Below the pieces are notes generated by a model. The model made no database searches, had not been told where the DNA came from, and was given only the letters and a program-made list of their open reading frames with translations. A DNA stretch of 64,000 bases from Pyxicephalus adspersus (Eukaryota > Chordata > Amphibia > Anura > Pyxicephalidae): positions 97,005,283-97,069,282 of the forward strand of contig NC_092862.1 in assembly GCF_032062135.1 (NCBI RefSeq), in the 5' to 3' direction. The number at the start of each line of letters is the position of its first letter. The first letter of the stretch is position 1. A program made the translations under genes and the position numbers. This document shows positions 47,930 through 59,500 of the stretch, one piece after another.

Positions 47930-48191
47930 ATATAGTATTGTGACCAAAATTGCTGGTAGTTTCAGGAGGACATGTGGAAATGTATCCCCAGTTAAAAAAA
48001 AAAGATTTTAAAAAACCATGTCAGTTTTCCTTAAGTTAAAGGTAAAATATAGTCAGGAAAACCCATTATTAAAAAAAAAAAAAAAAAAAAAAAAAGACAG
48101 CTTTTTTTTTTTTATTTTTTTTTTTTGTTTTACTTGGGCATAATTCCACAGCCCCTCTGACACCCCCAGCAAATTTGGTCACAATACTATG
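47930..48191. mobile_element. MITE with poly(A)/poly(T) core
   Basis: The left end (ATAGTATTGTGACCAAAATT then GCTGGTAGT) is mirrored by the right end (in reverse ATAGTATTGTGACCAAATTT then GCTGGGGGT), arms of about 60 bases. In the middle, 25 A (48071-48095) face about 25 T (48102-48126), so the core can pair too. A diverged end of the same family is at 54568-54605. Confidence 0.75.
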
Positions 48192-51100
48192 TTTAGTTAC
48201 TTAGTAAAGTTCTTGAAAAGTTGGCAGGCGGCTTAAAAATGTTTTAAAATTTAATGTTTAAAGACCATAATTTTACCTTGATTTAAAAAAAATGTATGTG
48301 TTTTTCGGCTTGTGACATGTTCCCACTGGTACCCATGACTTTTCCAGAAAGTAGAAGAATTGTGGTAACAATAGGGCTTTGCAAATAACTTGGGTAGTTG
48401 GCACATTAAATTAGCAAAATGTCAAAAATTGGATTTTCAATGTGAAATCAACTTCACACTTGCTTTTATATTCCAAAAATTGACTAGTGACAAAAAAATC
48501 TAGTGAGTAGACCCTGACTGTGAAAATGTAAAAGTATGGAGAATAGGATCTGTCCATGTTAAATATGGTTTGAAAAAATGTTCAATGATTTGTGTGGATG
48601 GACTTTTCAAAGATATGACCAGTCACAGATCAACAAGGTAACAGGATTCATTGACCTTGTTGTCACAACACGTATTGGCTGGTAGGGAGTATGGGACCAT
48701 GTATTAACTTAAGGAACCCTTTGTATTAAATATTAATTGTGCCAATTGTGCCAAATCTGCCAATTGTGGGGGGGGGGGGGGGTAACATATGGATTTTTAT
48801 TTGGTCAACCAAGGAAAAAAGTAACAGTAATATTTTTTATAATAATTTTTCAATAAAAGCCTATTGTGTCTGTCACAGATTTGGATGAAAAGGGAGTCTA
48901 AGATAGTGAAGGAATACTGTAAGGAATAGGGAATGGGCCAGGTCAGCAACTTGTAGGCAGCAAAGTTTTAGACAGTCAGAAAGGAAACACAGGAGATAAA
49001 CAAGCCAAGGTTATAACAAAAGCCGATATACTAACCTAAAAAAATTAAATGTTGAGGAACACGCTGGGTCTTAACAAGAATCATAACACCAGATTTCAGA
49101 ATCACCTGTTACAGGTATACAGCTAAAGAGCTCTCAGCACTGAGGACCTGGCATATTTGAGGAAGTGTCAAGTTCATCAACTTCAAGTCCTGAACCTATA
49201 GTGCCAACTATTGCTTTTATACTAAAATCAGATGACTATCCTTGTAATGCACATAAACATTGGAAGGCCTCCTCTAAGGGTCCTCCAAAACCATTGTTCA
49301 CCTGTTTAGTGCCGAAATATCAGTTTTGAATATGAGTAAGTGTTGTTACCTTCAGTACTAGCTGATTTTGCCTATAAAAATTAAAATTGTGTAATAATTT
49401 ACTGGTATTATTTTCTGATATATATATGTGGTATATTTTTATTTTGTACTATAACAGTAAAAGTGTAAGTTGTGCTGCTTTTATAGTTCTAGTTTTAGCT
49501 TTTAACATAGTGGAAAAAGTTGATCTCTGTAGTTTTAGAAGCAGAGTGGCCATGAATTTTCCTGTTCACTTCCTAATCCTAGTACATCCACAGACCAAGC
49601 AGATCTCATTATAGGCATCAGCAGGTAAGCACAACATAGTCATAATGCTTGTTCGGTCTTAGGACAAATCAATTGGAAAAGGTGCCATTTAATATTTTGA
49701 GATCCAAGGTCTGCAAGAATTGCCATGGCTGCTTTGGCTATTTGTTCTAGCTGTTCGTTCACAGCACTGTGTTCATATAAATGTAATGAGAGGCTTTTTC
49801 TTCTTGGCTAAACAGTCCAAGAGAATGTGAAATTTGCTTAGGTATTAATGGGTTGATTGCTGCATATTTTTTTCCCAGAATTTGATTGATTAGTGCCTCC
49901 GGTCTTCACACTTGAAGCCTGGATTTGACTTGAAAATTCTGCCAAGTCTTTTAGTCTGAAATTTATCTTAATTAGATCTGAAAGACCTGTCACAGCAGAA
50001 CAGTCGCACCGATTAAAATGAAAAACAGGAGAAATTACTGATCAAATTAATCATAATGTCGGGTTACAGCTGTAGGTCTGATGTAATTTGCCACTCCAGT
50101 GAGTTACATCAGCACAGGCGGAGGAGAGGGAGCTGGATTCTGGTTGATCCGTAACACAAGCCAGCTTTGGGCAGCTCATCAGCAAGCTTATTCCATCCTT
50201 TTTTTTGGCTTTTTTCCAATGGCCAGGAACTGCTGGTACTACACATTAAGTACTAAACAGGTGCCCCAACTGCTACTGTAACCATACTTCATCTATCAAT
50301 GTATTTCTAAATAAATGTACATCTTATATGTGTATAATTGCTGAAGGCTGTTTTATATGGAATCAGTGAATATCATATTGCACTGTATTTTACAGAAAAC
50401 TGTTACCTGATTGTGTGATTAGTGGATAACTATGCATTATTTTTTCTTAACAAGAAAAGTTTTTGTAGGCCTCACTTTTAGGATTAGAATCTGGGTTTAG
50501 TAGGTCAGTGATGATAGTCTGAATACTGAAACATGTAAAAAAAAAAAGAAGCATTCTATGAGCCCTTACAGTTGCAGCTGTACATACACTGAGAATTTGG
50601 GCTGTGCAGTTTCATGCAGTTTCAAGTATCATACTTTGTCTTCATCAAGACTACAGAATGCGTAACAAAGCATATGGTACCCAAAAAATCAGAACTCTAA
50701 GCAAACTAAATTGTTATGCCTGCTAAAGGGTTTGTTTCTCTATTTAGCATCTTTTGTTATCCACATGCCTCTGCCAGACAGCACAGCCAGGATGGGGACA
50801 TGGTGTCTCTTCACTGCATGCACTCTACTGATTGTACAGCAAAGGTTTACCAACATGCTAGAAGTGTAAAAGACCCAGTAAATGTATGGTTGTGTGTAAA
50901 GGATTTTTGAGATTAACCCAGTGAGGTACTTACACAGTAGAGAGGGAGAGAGGATGCAATAGATGGAGATCGGATATGAATAAGCTCAACTATGCTAGTT
51001 GAAGTCTTATCCAAAATGGACTGGTTTGCTAATATATCGAAATGTCAACTGAGCTCCCAACTGTTAGGCCAAGAACTACCTTTTTGTACTAACAAAAAGG

Positions 51101-51263
51101 TCTTGCCCTTTTCTAAGAGATAGCAGCTTGTGAAATAAGGCATACAGGCTGGTAACCTCTTTTAGCATGATGGACTAAAACATAGAGATATATTGCTATG
51201 CTGGTACCAGACTGTTTGCCCAGTAGGTATGTAACAGAGTTTCAAGAACAAGGAACTTGTAGA
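48192..51263. other. Intron with a G15 run and a candidate conserved stretch
   Basis: A run of 15 G occupies 48768-48782. 49855-50100 is listed separately. The open frames 49387-49614, 50099-50281 and 50716-50910 have no recognisable domain. Confidence 0.45.
49855..50100. other. Candidate conserved non-coding element
   Basis: Repeat-free stretch with CTTAATTAGATCTG and GATCAAATTAATCATAATG, words of homeodomain-binding type, 3.5 kb downstream of the exon. Conservation not tested. Confidence 0.2.
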
Positions 51264-52600
51264 CATAGTTACATAGTAGGTTAGGTTGAAAAAGACATAA
51301 GTCCATCAAGTTCAACAACTAGGGAAATAAACATATCCCAGATATAAAACCCTATGAGACATAGTTGGTCCAAAGGAAGGCAAAAAAAAAAACTGGTACA
51401 TTTTGTTTCAACAGGGGAAAAAAATTCCTTCAGTAATCCATGAGGCAATCGGATGTTCCCTGGATCAACAGTCACTGTTATTTTTACTTTAGAGCCTTAA
51501 TACCCAGTTATATTCTGTGCTTTTTCTTAAAGCAATCTATAGTTGTTGCTGAAACTACTTTCTGAGGGAGCTGATTGCACATATTCACAGACCTTACAGC
51601 GAAGAATCCCTTCCTTATCTGGAGCTTAAATTTCTTTTCCTCCAGACGCAAAGAGTGCCCTCTTGTTCTTTGTAATGATCTCAAAGTGAATAATGGGGAA
51701 GAGAGTTATATGGACCGTTTATATATTTATACATGGTGATCATATACCCCCTTAAACGTCTCTTCTCAAGAGAGAATAGATTCAGTTCAGCTAATCTCTC
51801 CTCATAGCTGAGCTCCTCCATTCCTTTTAATAATTTAGTTGCCCTTCTCTGCACTCTCTCCAATTGCACAATGTCCTTTTTGTGAACTGGTGCCCAAAAC
51901 TGGACTGCATGTTCCAGATGTGGTCTGACCAATGCTTTGTACAGGGGCAGGATTATGTTTCCATCTCTGCAGTCTTTTTCTCTTTTAATACAGGAAAGTA
52001 CTTTGCTAGCTTTAGATATTGCAGCTTGGCATTGCATGCTGGTAATAAGTCTATGATCCACCAGAACCCTTAGATTCTTTTCCATTTATGACTCCCCCAA
52101 AAATATTAACCCTGGACAGTATGAAGCATGCATGTTGTTACCCCCAAGTGCATAACTTTACATTTATCTATATTAAATGCCATTTGCCACTTGGCTGCCC
52201 AATCAAACGGTACATCCAGGTCTGCTTGTAGATTATAGACATCCTGTATGAACATAATTCCTGTATGAACATATTATTTATAAAGATGTTAAACAATAAA
52301 GGTCCCAACACTGAACCCTGGGGTACACCACTAATAACCTTAAACCATTAAGAGTATAAATCATTAATTACAACTCCCTGGATGCGATCTTTAAACCAGT
52401 TCTCTATCTATTTACAGATTGACTTTTCTAAACCTATTGGCCCTAACTTGCATATTAACCGTCTGTGGGGTACAGTGTCAAATGCTTTAGCAAAGTCCAA
52501 GTACACTATATCAACTGCTACTCCACTGTCAACCTGTTTTCCTACTTCCTCATAAAAAGAGAGTAAATTTGTTTGACAACTTAAGGTCTTTCTTGAAGCC
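51264..52600 (-). mobile_element. CR1-family LINE 3' half, interrupted
   Basis: On the minus strand the reverse transcriptase reads in order: KTLSCQTNLLSFYEEVG, VYLDFAKAFDTVPHRRL (motif A with catalytic Asp, 52408-52602), then SGVPQGSVLGPLLFNIF (motif B, about 52276-52338), then a jump, then LGVLVD-like NLRVLVDHRL and LYKALVRPHLEHAVQFWAP and RVQRRATKLLKGMEELSYEE (51681-52085), the CR1 C-terminus. The FADD-type motif C is missing, apparently deleted near 52245, so it cannot be active. The 3' UTR with AGGTTGAAAAAGACATAAGT ends near 51264. Its 5' continuation lies beyond the MITE at 52609-53122. Confidence 0.9.
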
Positions 52601-52608
52601 ATGCTTAC

Positions 52609-53122
52609 TAGGGATGAGCTAGTGAAATTTTAAAATTCGATCTTACAGCGAATCGGGCCATTTTCGCTTACCGAACATGTAAGCGAGAACGGCCTGTGTA
52701 AATTCGGCCGTTGAGATTGAATTTTTTGGGACCTGAAAAAGCAAAGAGGGGAACAGAGCAATCCCCTGATTGCTTTTGCAGCCCTATAGTATGTGTTCTT
52801 GGATGGAAATTCTCTATTTAAATACACAGAGTCCCACGGCTGTGCTCATAATGAATGAAAGCACCCATGGGAATCATCCTGTGATGATTCTCACGGCTGC
52901 ATTCATTGATGAACACAGCCGCAGGACTCACACTGACAGGAGGAGTAACTTCTAGTGCCAAGGGATCGCGCACAGGAGGATTCCCAATGCTGCATTGCAG
53001 CCACCGTACTCCTCCTGTAATGATTTCTTCGATCTTTCGATGGGTCCGCGAAATTTCAGCAAACTGAACAAAAGTTCAAGGAAATTTTGTGAGAATTTCA
53101 AAGGCATTCTCGCTCATCCCTA
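52609..53122. mobile_element. hAT-like MITE inserted in the CR1 LINE
   Basis: The element begins TAGGGATGAGCTAGTGAAAT and ends GGCATTCTCGCTCATCCCTA, an 11-base perfect terminal inverted repeat (TAGGGATGAGC) with further weaker pairing inside (AATTTTAAAATTCG against CGAAATTTC-type words). It is flanked by ATGCTTAC (52601-52608) and ATGCTGAC (53123-53130), an 8-base target duplication with one change. Length of duplication and the TAGGG start fit the hAT superfamily. It is 514 bp with no transposase. The interior has inverted patches such as CACGGCTGTGCTCATAATGA and TCATTGATGAACACAGCCG. Confidence 0.82.
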
Positions 53123-53172
53123 ATGCTGACTATCACTTATAATAATATTTTGCCCTCTACGTGGGCAGTTTT
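53123..53172 (-). mobile_element. CR1 LINE, continuation beyond the MITE
   Basis: ATGCTGACTATCACTTATAA then TAATATTTTGCCCTCTACG resumes the CR1 sequence that stops at 52608. On the minus strand it supplies the residues before the conserved HGF motif (SQHGFKK spanning the insertion point). It ends near 53172 by divergence. Confidence 0.7.
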
Positions 53173-56090
53173 GTTACTTTCCTGTCTCAAAACACCAACT
53201 TAGTTCTTCCACTCTAGTGCCCAGTTTGTCCCATGCTTCCATCCAGAAAGTCAACAACACTTGTTTAGGCAATATTTTTTGTAGGCTAAGTAGGTAAGTT
53301 TGTTAGCAAATAGTACTTACCCAAATAACTCAATAAACCCATTTTTCCAGATGGTAGCTAAAAATTAAATTTTAGATTTGCTATAAAAAACAACACATGC
53401 AGTGGTTATTACTCAAATTATTTACTACGAGAAACAGTCTGATTGAATGCTAATGCACATTCTAGGCATTCCTAATATTATGTTCCTAAATTATAGTAAA
53501 ACCTCAAAACCAATTATCACTTAGCCTAGAAAAGCAATATGTGTTTAAATTTAAAAGGCTTTTGAATCATTGTAGGCCATTCAGGCAGTGAAAGGGTTTA
53601 GAAAATATGAGTTCAAGTACATAAAACTAAGAGAAGGGATCCTGGCAGATACATCTAGCAGAAGATCAATAGTAAAGCAGTTTTTTCATGATTTATTTTC
53701 TCTCGTCCTTAGCTGTAATTTCTTGACTTTATAAAACAAATTGCCCATTCAGGAAAAGCGCAATCTTCTTCCAGAGTCCTTTTTTTATCTGAATTATGAG
53801 TTATCAGCCATAATTGGACCAATCCATCAGTTTTTAGGTACTATGAAAACTTCTTAGGTCATCACAAAGGGGCGTATGTGTGTGTTCAGAAATCTGACAC
53901 AAAAAATGCTTCTGGCAATTTTTTTTCTTCATTATTCTCATTATGTATATTTGTAAATATGCCTGTAAAGTCATAAAACTACATTAACATAGATTAGTTT
54001 TTTGTTTTGTTTTTTTGCATACAGTAAGTTTTTTTTAAAAACGTATGTGTTTGTGATTTTGTTTAAAGACTAAAATTTTACATAGTTTTTAACAAGTGGA
54101 TTGAAGAATCCTGTGTTGCCTTTGGTGTACCCATAAAGTTCGGAAGATTGAAAGCCCTGTAAGTAAGGGAATGTAAGGCATAAAAGAAGACTGAAAGAAG
54201 CCATAAGTCTGGGCATAGTTTTGGGGTTAGTTGAACCTAAATGGTAAGAAGATGTTCAAAAAAAGTTTACCTGCATTTTTGCCTAACCCATCTCAGCTCA
54301 GCTATCCTACCCTACTTCTCCACACAGCCCTATGTAACATCCTAACACTGGTCTCTTCTTTTTTAAGTCTATATATGTTCTCTTGATACCCACAGACGTC
54401 TTTGGTGCTTCTTTTGTTGCAAAAGAAATGCTTGATAGATGACCAGGGATGGCCAGTGAGATAGTGAGAAGTTTATTTTAGTGACAATTTCACAAAAATA
54501 ACATCTTTTATCATATTTATTAAGATATGCCCAGCAGCTTTTCTAGTTAGTTGCAAATGCCTGGAACATAGTACTGTCACCAAAATTGCTGAAAAAGTGG
54601 GTGATGGGAAAATATACAAAGTGAAGAAAAATTTGTGTAGTGAATTCAACTTCAGGAAACTTAGCAGTCCACCAGTTCTTAGAGATGACACCATAAAATT
54701 GTACTTTAAAAGTTTAGTATTTCCTTAATCATTAAAATCATCTCTTTCCTTATGTATTTGGCAGTATCCGAGTGATTGGTGGTATAAGGATCTGTTCCCC
54801 TAGTATAAAAAAAACAATATTTAGGTAAACATCCTGAAAAGAAATGGTTAATCTGTTAGTATAACAAATAATTATTTTACTTCCATTCAAACATTGGCTA
54901 ACTTGATTTGCTGTTCCGCATAAGTTATTAGGCTCTCCTCAAAGTGTAAGATGCTATGTTTCTATAAATGTTAAACATTTTAAAAAAATTATAAAACTGG
55001 TATGTTTTTTAAAATATATCTAGGCACTTGGAAATTCCACATAAGGAAATGTGAATCAATTTCTTAATCCTAAAATTAAATTTTATTTCTTAAAATGAAA
55101 AATAATGACATGCTAATAGCAGAAGAGAGAAATGTGTTTCATACCTAATGTGTAGGTATTTATGTAATTAAAAGCTAATCAAGCATGAATGCCAGTGCCT
55201 AAACCATAAAATGAGATGGTGGGGAATCCATATTGTGATGTAAATAGCATTTATGTTTAATTATATATCTGTGAAAAAGAAATTAGAAGGAAAAGATTAA
55301 CAAAAATAAATATGTATCAAATTGTGTGTACACTGCAAAAAATGGGACATGTTTCCCTAAACACATTTCTAATCTCCCAGCAGGATGAGAGTAGAGTGAA
55401 GGGAGTTCATTTCACCAATAGGATGATTGATGGCTCAGATAATAAGGCATTTTCTGTGATAGAGGAATAAAAAAAAAGGAATAAAGGTTTGTCCAGGCTG
55501 AAAAAGTTGTAATCCTTACCCTAGGATTTAAAAACTAAACTATATCTTGAATACTGTAATGGCATTATTCAGTTTTTTTAGAACCAATACATTGAAGGAA
55601 ACCTATACTCAGAGAAATGTATGTAAGTGTAAACTTGCCATTGCTGATAGTTGGTTCTATTTGGTAAAGTGTTGAGTTACTGAACTAGAATATGCAAACT
55701 GCAAACCTAGTGAAAGCAGCAGTCCTTAAAATAGGCTTTAAAGCCAACATCTTATAATATCATACTCATTACCCCTATTCCAAAAAGCTATTGATTGCTG
55801 TATTAAAAAAACAGGGTCAGTTGGGGTACAGATAAGCACTTCTCATCCTTGCTAACTGGGCCAGAAACCCCAGATTGAAGGATTTTCAAAGCTTTTAAAA
55901 GAGCGTCTTACAGGAACTGCTAACAGAAAGGTTAGCACTAGTACTGCCTATGTGAGCTGCTGTTTTCTCAACTGAATGTCTACCAGACCAAATGGAGAGA
56001 CTAACAGGCAAGTTTCCCTTGTTCTAGCACCCTATTTGTTGTTGCACATGGCTCTGATGGTATCTGAGATATATAGAATGACATTAATAT
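53173..56090. other. Intron, mostly unrecognised
   Basis: Only a diverged MITE end at 54568-54605 (ATAGTACTGTCACCAAAATT, same family as 47930-48191). No gene recognised. Confidence 0.45.
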
Positions 56091-56093
56091 ATA

Positions 56094-56262
56094 CAGTTAG
56101 GTCCATAAATATTTGGACAGAGACCACTTTTTTCTAATTTTGGTTTTATACATTACAAAAATTAATTTTAAATAAAACAACTCGGATTCAGTTAAACTGC
56201 AGACTTTCACCTTTAATTCAGTGGGTTGAACAAAAAGATTGCATAAAAATGTGAGGAACCAA
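56094..56262 (+). mobile_element. Tc1/mariner-like element terminus
   Basis: Begins after TA with CAGTTAGGTCCATAAATATT then TGGACAGAGACCAC, and continues CAGACTTTCACCTTTAATTC and GTGGGTTGAACAAAAAGATT, a terminal region I recall from a widespread fish and frog Tc1-like family. Only about 170 bases of one end are present; the transposase and the other end are missing. Confidence 0.75.
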
Positions 56263-56364
56263 AGCCTAGGTAAAGTATGGTTAAATTTTCATTTATTTCA
56301 TCTAATTTTTTTTTGTATTTATGAATTTTAGTATTAAGCATGTTTAAATGATTCTTTACAACCC

Positions 56365-56529
56365 CATCAATATATAATATGCCAAAACCAATAGGATTTT
56401 TTTTTTCATGGGAATGGATTAATCATTTTCCTTTTATTTCTATGGGAAAAATTGTTTGGTATAAGTCCTGTTTGGTAAAAGTCCAAGGATCTGGAACGGA
56501 TTAAGAACTTATACCAAGGTACCACTGTA
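56365..56529 (-). mobile_element. Pogo/Tigger-like element terminus
   Basis: The right edge in reverse reads TACAGTGGTACCTTGGTATA then AGTTCTTAATCCGTTCC; further left TTTTCCCATAGAAATAAAAG (reversed) is also typical. This is the terminal region of Tigger-type elements. TA lies at the edge. Only one end is visible. Confidence 0.65.
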
Positions 56530-59500
56530 TAAGGTAAAGTCAGTAAAGTCAGGTTAAGCATCTAATAGCCCATGTGTAGAGGCACATTAGACACCTATTA
56601 AGCAGCAGACTAGAGGACATTTTGCTTCTGTGTCACTAATAACTCCTTCAGTAAGAAACTACTCTTTAACCTGATTGAGTGCCCATCAGAAGGTCTCCCT
56701 ATTACGATTGATTCTTCCACCTGGAATCTCCATTGATGTCACATCACTACATCTGTGATCCTTTTCAGGTTCCCCTGCAATTGCATTATTGCATTATTAC
56801 TAATACTTCATTGGTATTACATTTTGTGATTAAATTGCAATATTATTATCCTACTATATAGAGATCGTAATACTTATATTCTTATGCATATAAATAGCTT
56901 TGCTTTATGCTGAATGAAGTAGTTCCTTCTCTCCGTCATATTGTTTAGATTACTGGTAAAGTTCTTAGGAAGGGAATCTCTTCTGCTCTCAGAAGCTCTC
57001 TCTCAGAAGATCCTGGGTTGAGGCGTTGCCAAATTGGTTAGCAGAACCAGTTTGAAGAAAATAGGGCTACAAATCTTAAGAAATAGAGTTTGATATTACG
57101 GGCTAGTATTTGCCTATTGGTAAGGATGGGTGAAGTGGACCTGAACTCAAAATGTTTCGATTTTCTATCTTATAGGGAATTCCTAGAAATATTATTTTAC
57201 TATTTTCCAAGAAGCGATCTGAAACATTTACTTTTTTTTGTCTTGAAAATCTTCTCAAAATTAGCAATCCCACCTCTTATGACAGGGAGCTGTTTTGTGT
57301 CGAGTTTCATAACTGTATATCTGCAGTGCATCTAAGGCACTATAGACTATTATTCTCTGACAATTTGGTTATGTCACTGCAGTTCTGCACAATAACTTCC
57401 TTGCTGGAGAGAAAGCTGCAGTAAAAGTATACTGCCTCTGTTTTATCCATCCTGTGTATTTTTACCTGCTCTTTTATGGAGATTGCCAGCTCAGCGTTTT
57501 CTATTTGCGTCTATCCTTTCATTTTTTCTTCTCTGAGTTGATCACACCTAAACAGTAGTAGTTCCCCAGGTGATATGGATAGATGTTGGTATCTAGTTAC
57601 AGTTATCACAAGATGAAATGTTTTGTTTCACAGACATTTCTACTTTATATTTAAAATCTTCAAGCTGTAAGCTCTGTGATTTAGGAGAATTTTATTCACA
57701 GTACATTTTTCATAGCATAATAGACAATGACATATCTGTGTGTTTTGCAGTGCAGGAAGACTATTGATATGCCTGAGACCAAATAATGTGTATGTCTTTC
57801 AAGCATGCCTACACTGCTGTAACCTGTATGTTAGTATGAACACGGTTTATAGGTTTTTCATTGTATACATTGTGATGAGAAGCGGGAGTAGGTTGAGAGT
57901 GATTGATAAGAGCAAAGCTCCAAGCCAACAGCTAAAGATGCTGTTGAAATGCACATACTTGTTCTACTTGTTTAAAGTGTACCAGACCTCAGGAGGGGCT
58001 TCATAAATAAAAGGTATGACTTTGTTCTTCTTATACACATACCTTTTATTTGCTCCTATCTAATCGTGGTATGGAGGTATTCTCTCTTCCTGATTGTTGA
58101 TTCAATCCAGGAAAGCTCTTCGGCACCTGCCTCTTGCCAAACATTTCTCTTTCATAGCTTTCATGAACAAAAGCTGTGGGAAAGGGCATCAGGGCTGAGA
58201 TAACCGATTATGGTTTACAGTAAGCTTTGTTCTAGACAAAGATAAAGAATAGAAGATTACAGTATTTACATAACAAATCAAGTATTTTCTATGACAATGG
58301 ATGGATCGTTGGATGCTCTAGGGCGGTTCTGCAGCTTTAAGTGAAAAGTAACTGGTTTATTTTTATTTATTTATTTAGGCAGGTTCAGTCACTCTTGATT
58401 TGTGCCATAAATTGTACATCTGATGGGAAGGTTAATTTATGACAACTTGTAAATATTAGAAATGTTGCAATAGTGCTAACTACAGAAAAAAAATCACATT
58501 CCTTCATTCAGAAGTCAAAAATATTGAACAAAAATAATTTTTTAATAAGTCATTGAATTCCATGACCCTTTAGTTATTGGATTTACGCTACCAAAATACC
58601 AGAAGCTATTGATTAAGTGATCAAGGATGTCAGTCAGCTACTTGAATTTAAAAGCCAAATGCTTGCAATGTTTTTCTATGAGATAAAAGGAAAGGAAGAT
58701 GCTAATAAGACTTAAAACAGAAAAATTAATGCTCATGAAAAGTCACAATGATTTTACATCATATCCTTATTATTATTACAAATTATAAAATCATATCTAT
58801 AAAAAGCATTTTACTTTTTTATTACATGTTTAAATAAACTATTATAATAATGCAACATAATTATTAATAATAATTTATTTATGTTTAAATTATCATTATT
58901 TTTTTAAATAAATATTTTATTTTTAATATTTTAGATTAGTCATTTGAACATGTTAGGGTCTATTTATACAAGTTACACTCAACCTTTGTCCAAAATTCAG
59001 ACATTTTCACATTGGATTCAATTAGAAAGTGAGATAATGAACTTAAAAAAATTATTTCTATTTTTTTTTCAAAATGTTTTCAAAATGTTTTTAAAAAGGG
59101 TACATTCTGAGTAAAACTTGGCTATAGCTTTTGTGAAAACTTTTATAAATAGACCTCATAGTTTATTTTTTTTTTTGTATAGATTTTGGTACACTGTTAT
59201 TTTTCGTTAAGGAAAACTATTCCCTTTTGGACAAATTGAGCATCTTGTTTTTTAAAAATATTATTTTTAACCTAGATAAAGGGGGTTATTTTGGACATTG
59301 TTTAATCCTAGCTTGCAGAACTTAAACTATTGAGCTCCAGCTTTTACAAGTTTTTGCAAAACATGTATGGTCTGATCCGGTCCAGTTGTGTTGAATCCAT
59401 ATGTTAAAAAGAATGCTGCAAGTAACATTGGTGTGGGGAGTGAAAACTTGATGCTTTGGACTTTAAGGAAATGGCTTGAATGATGCTGGGTGTCATTAAA

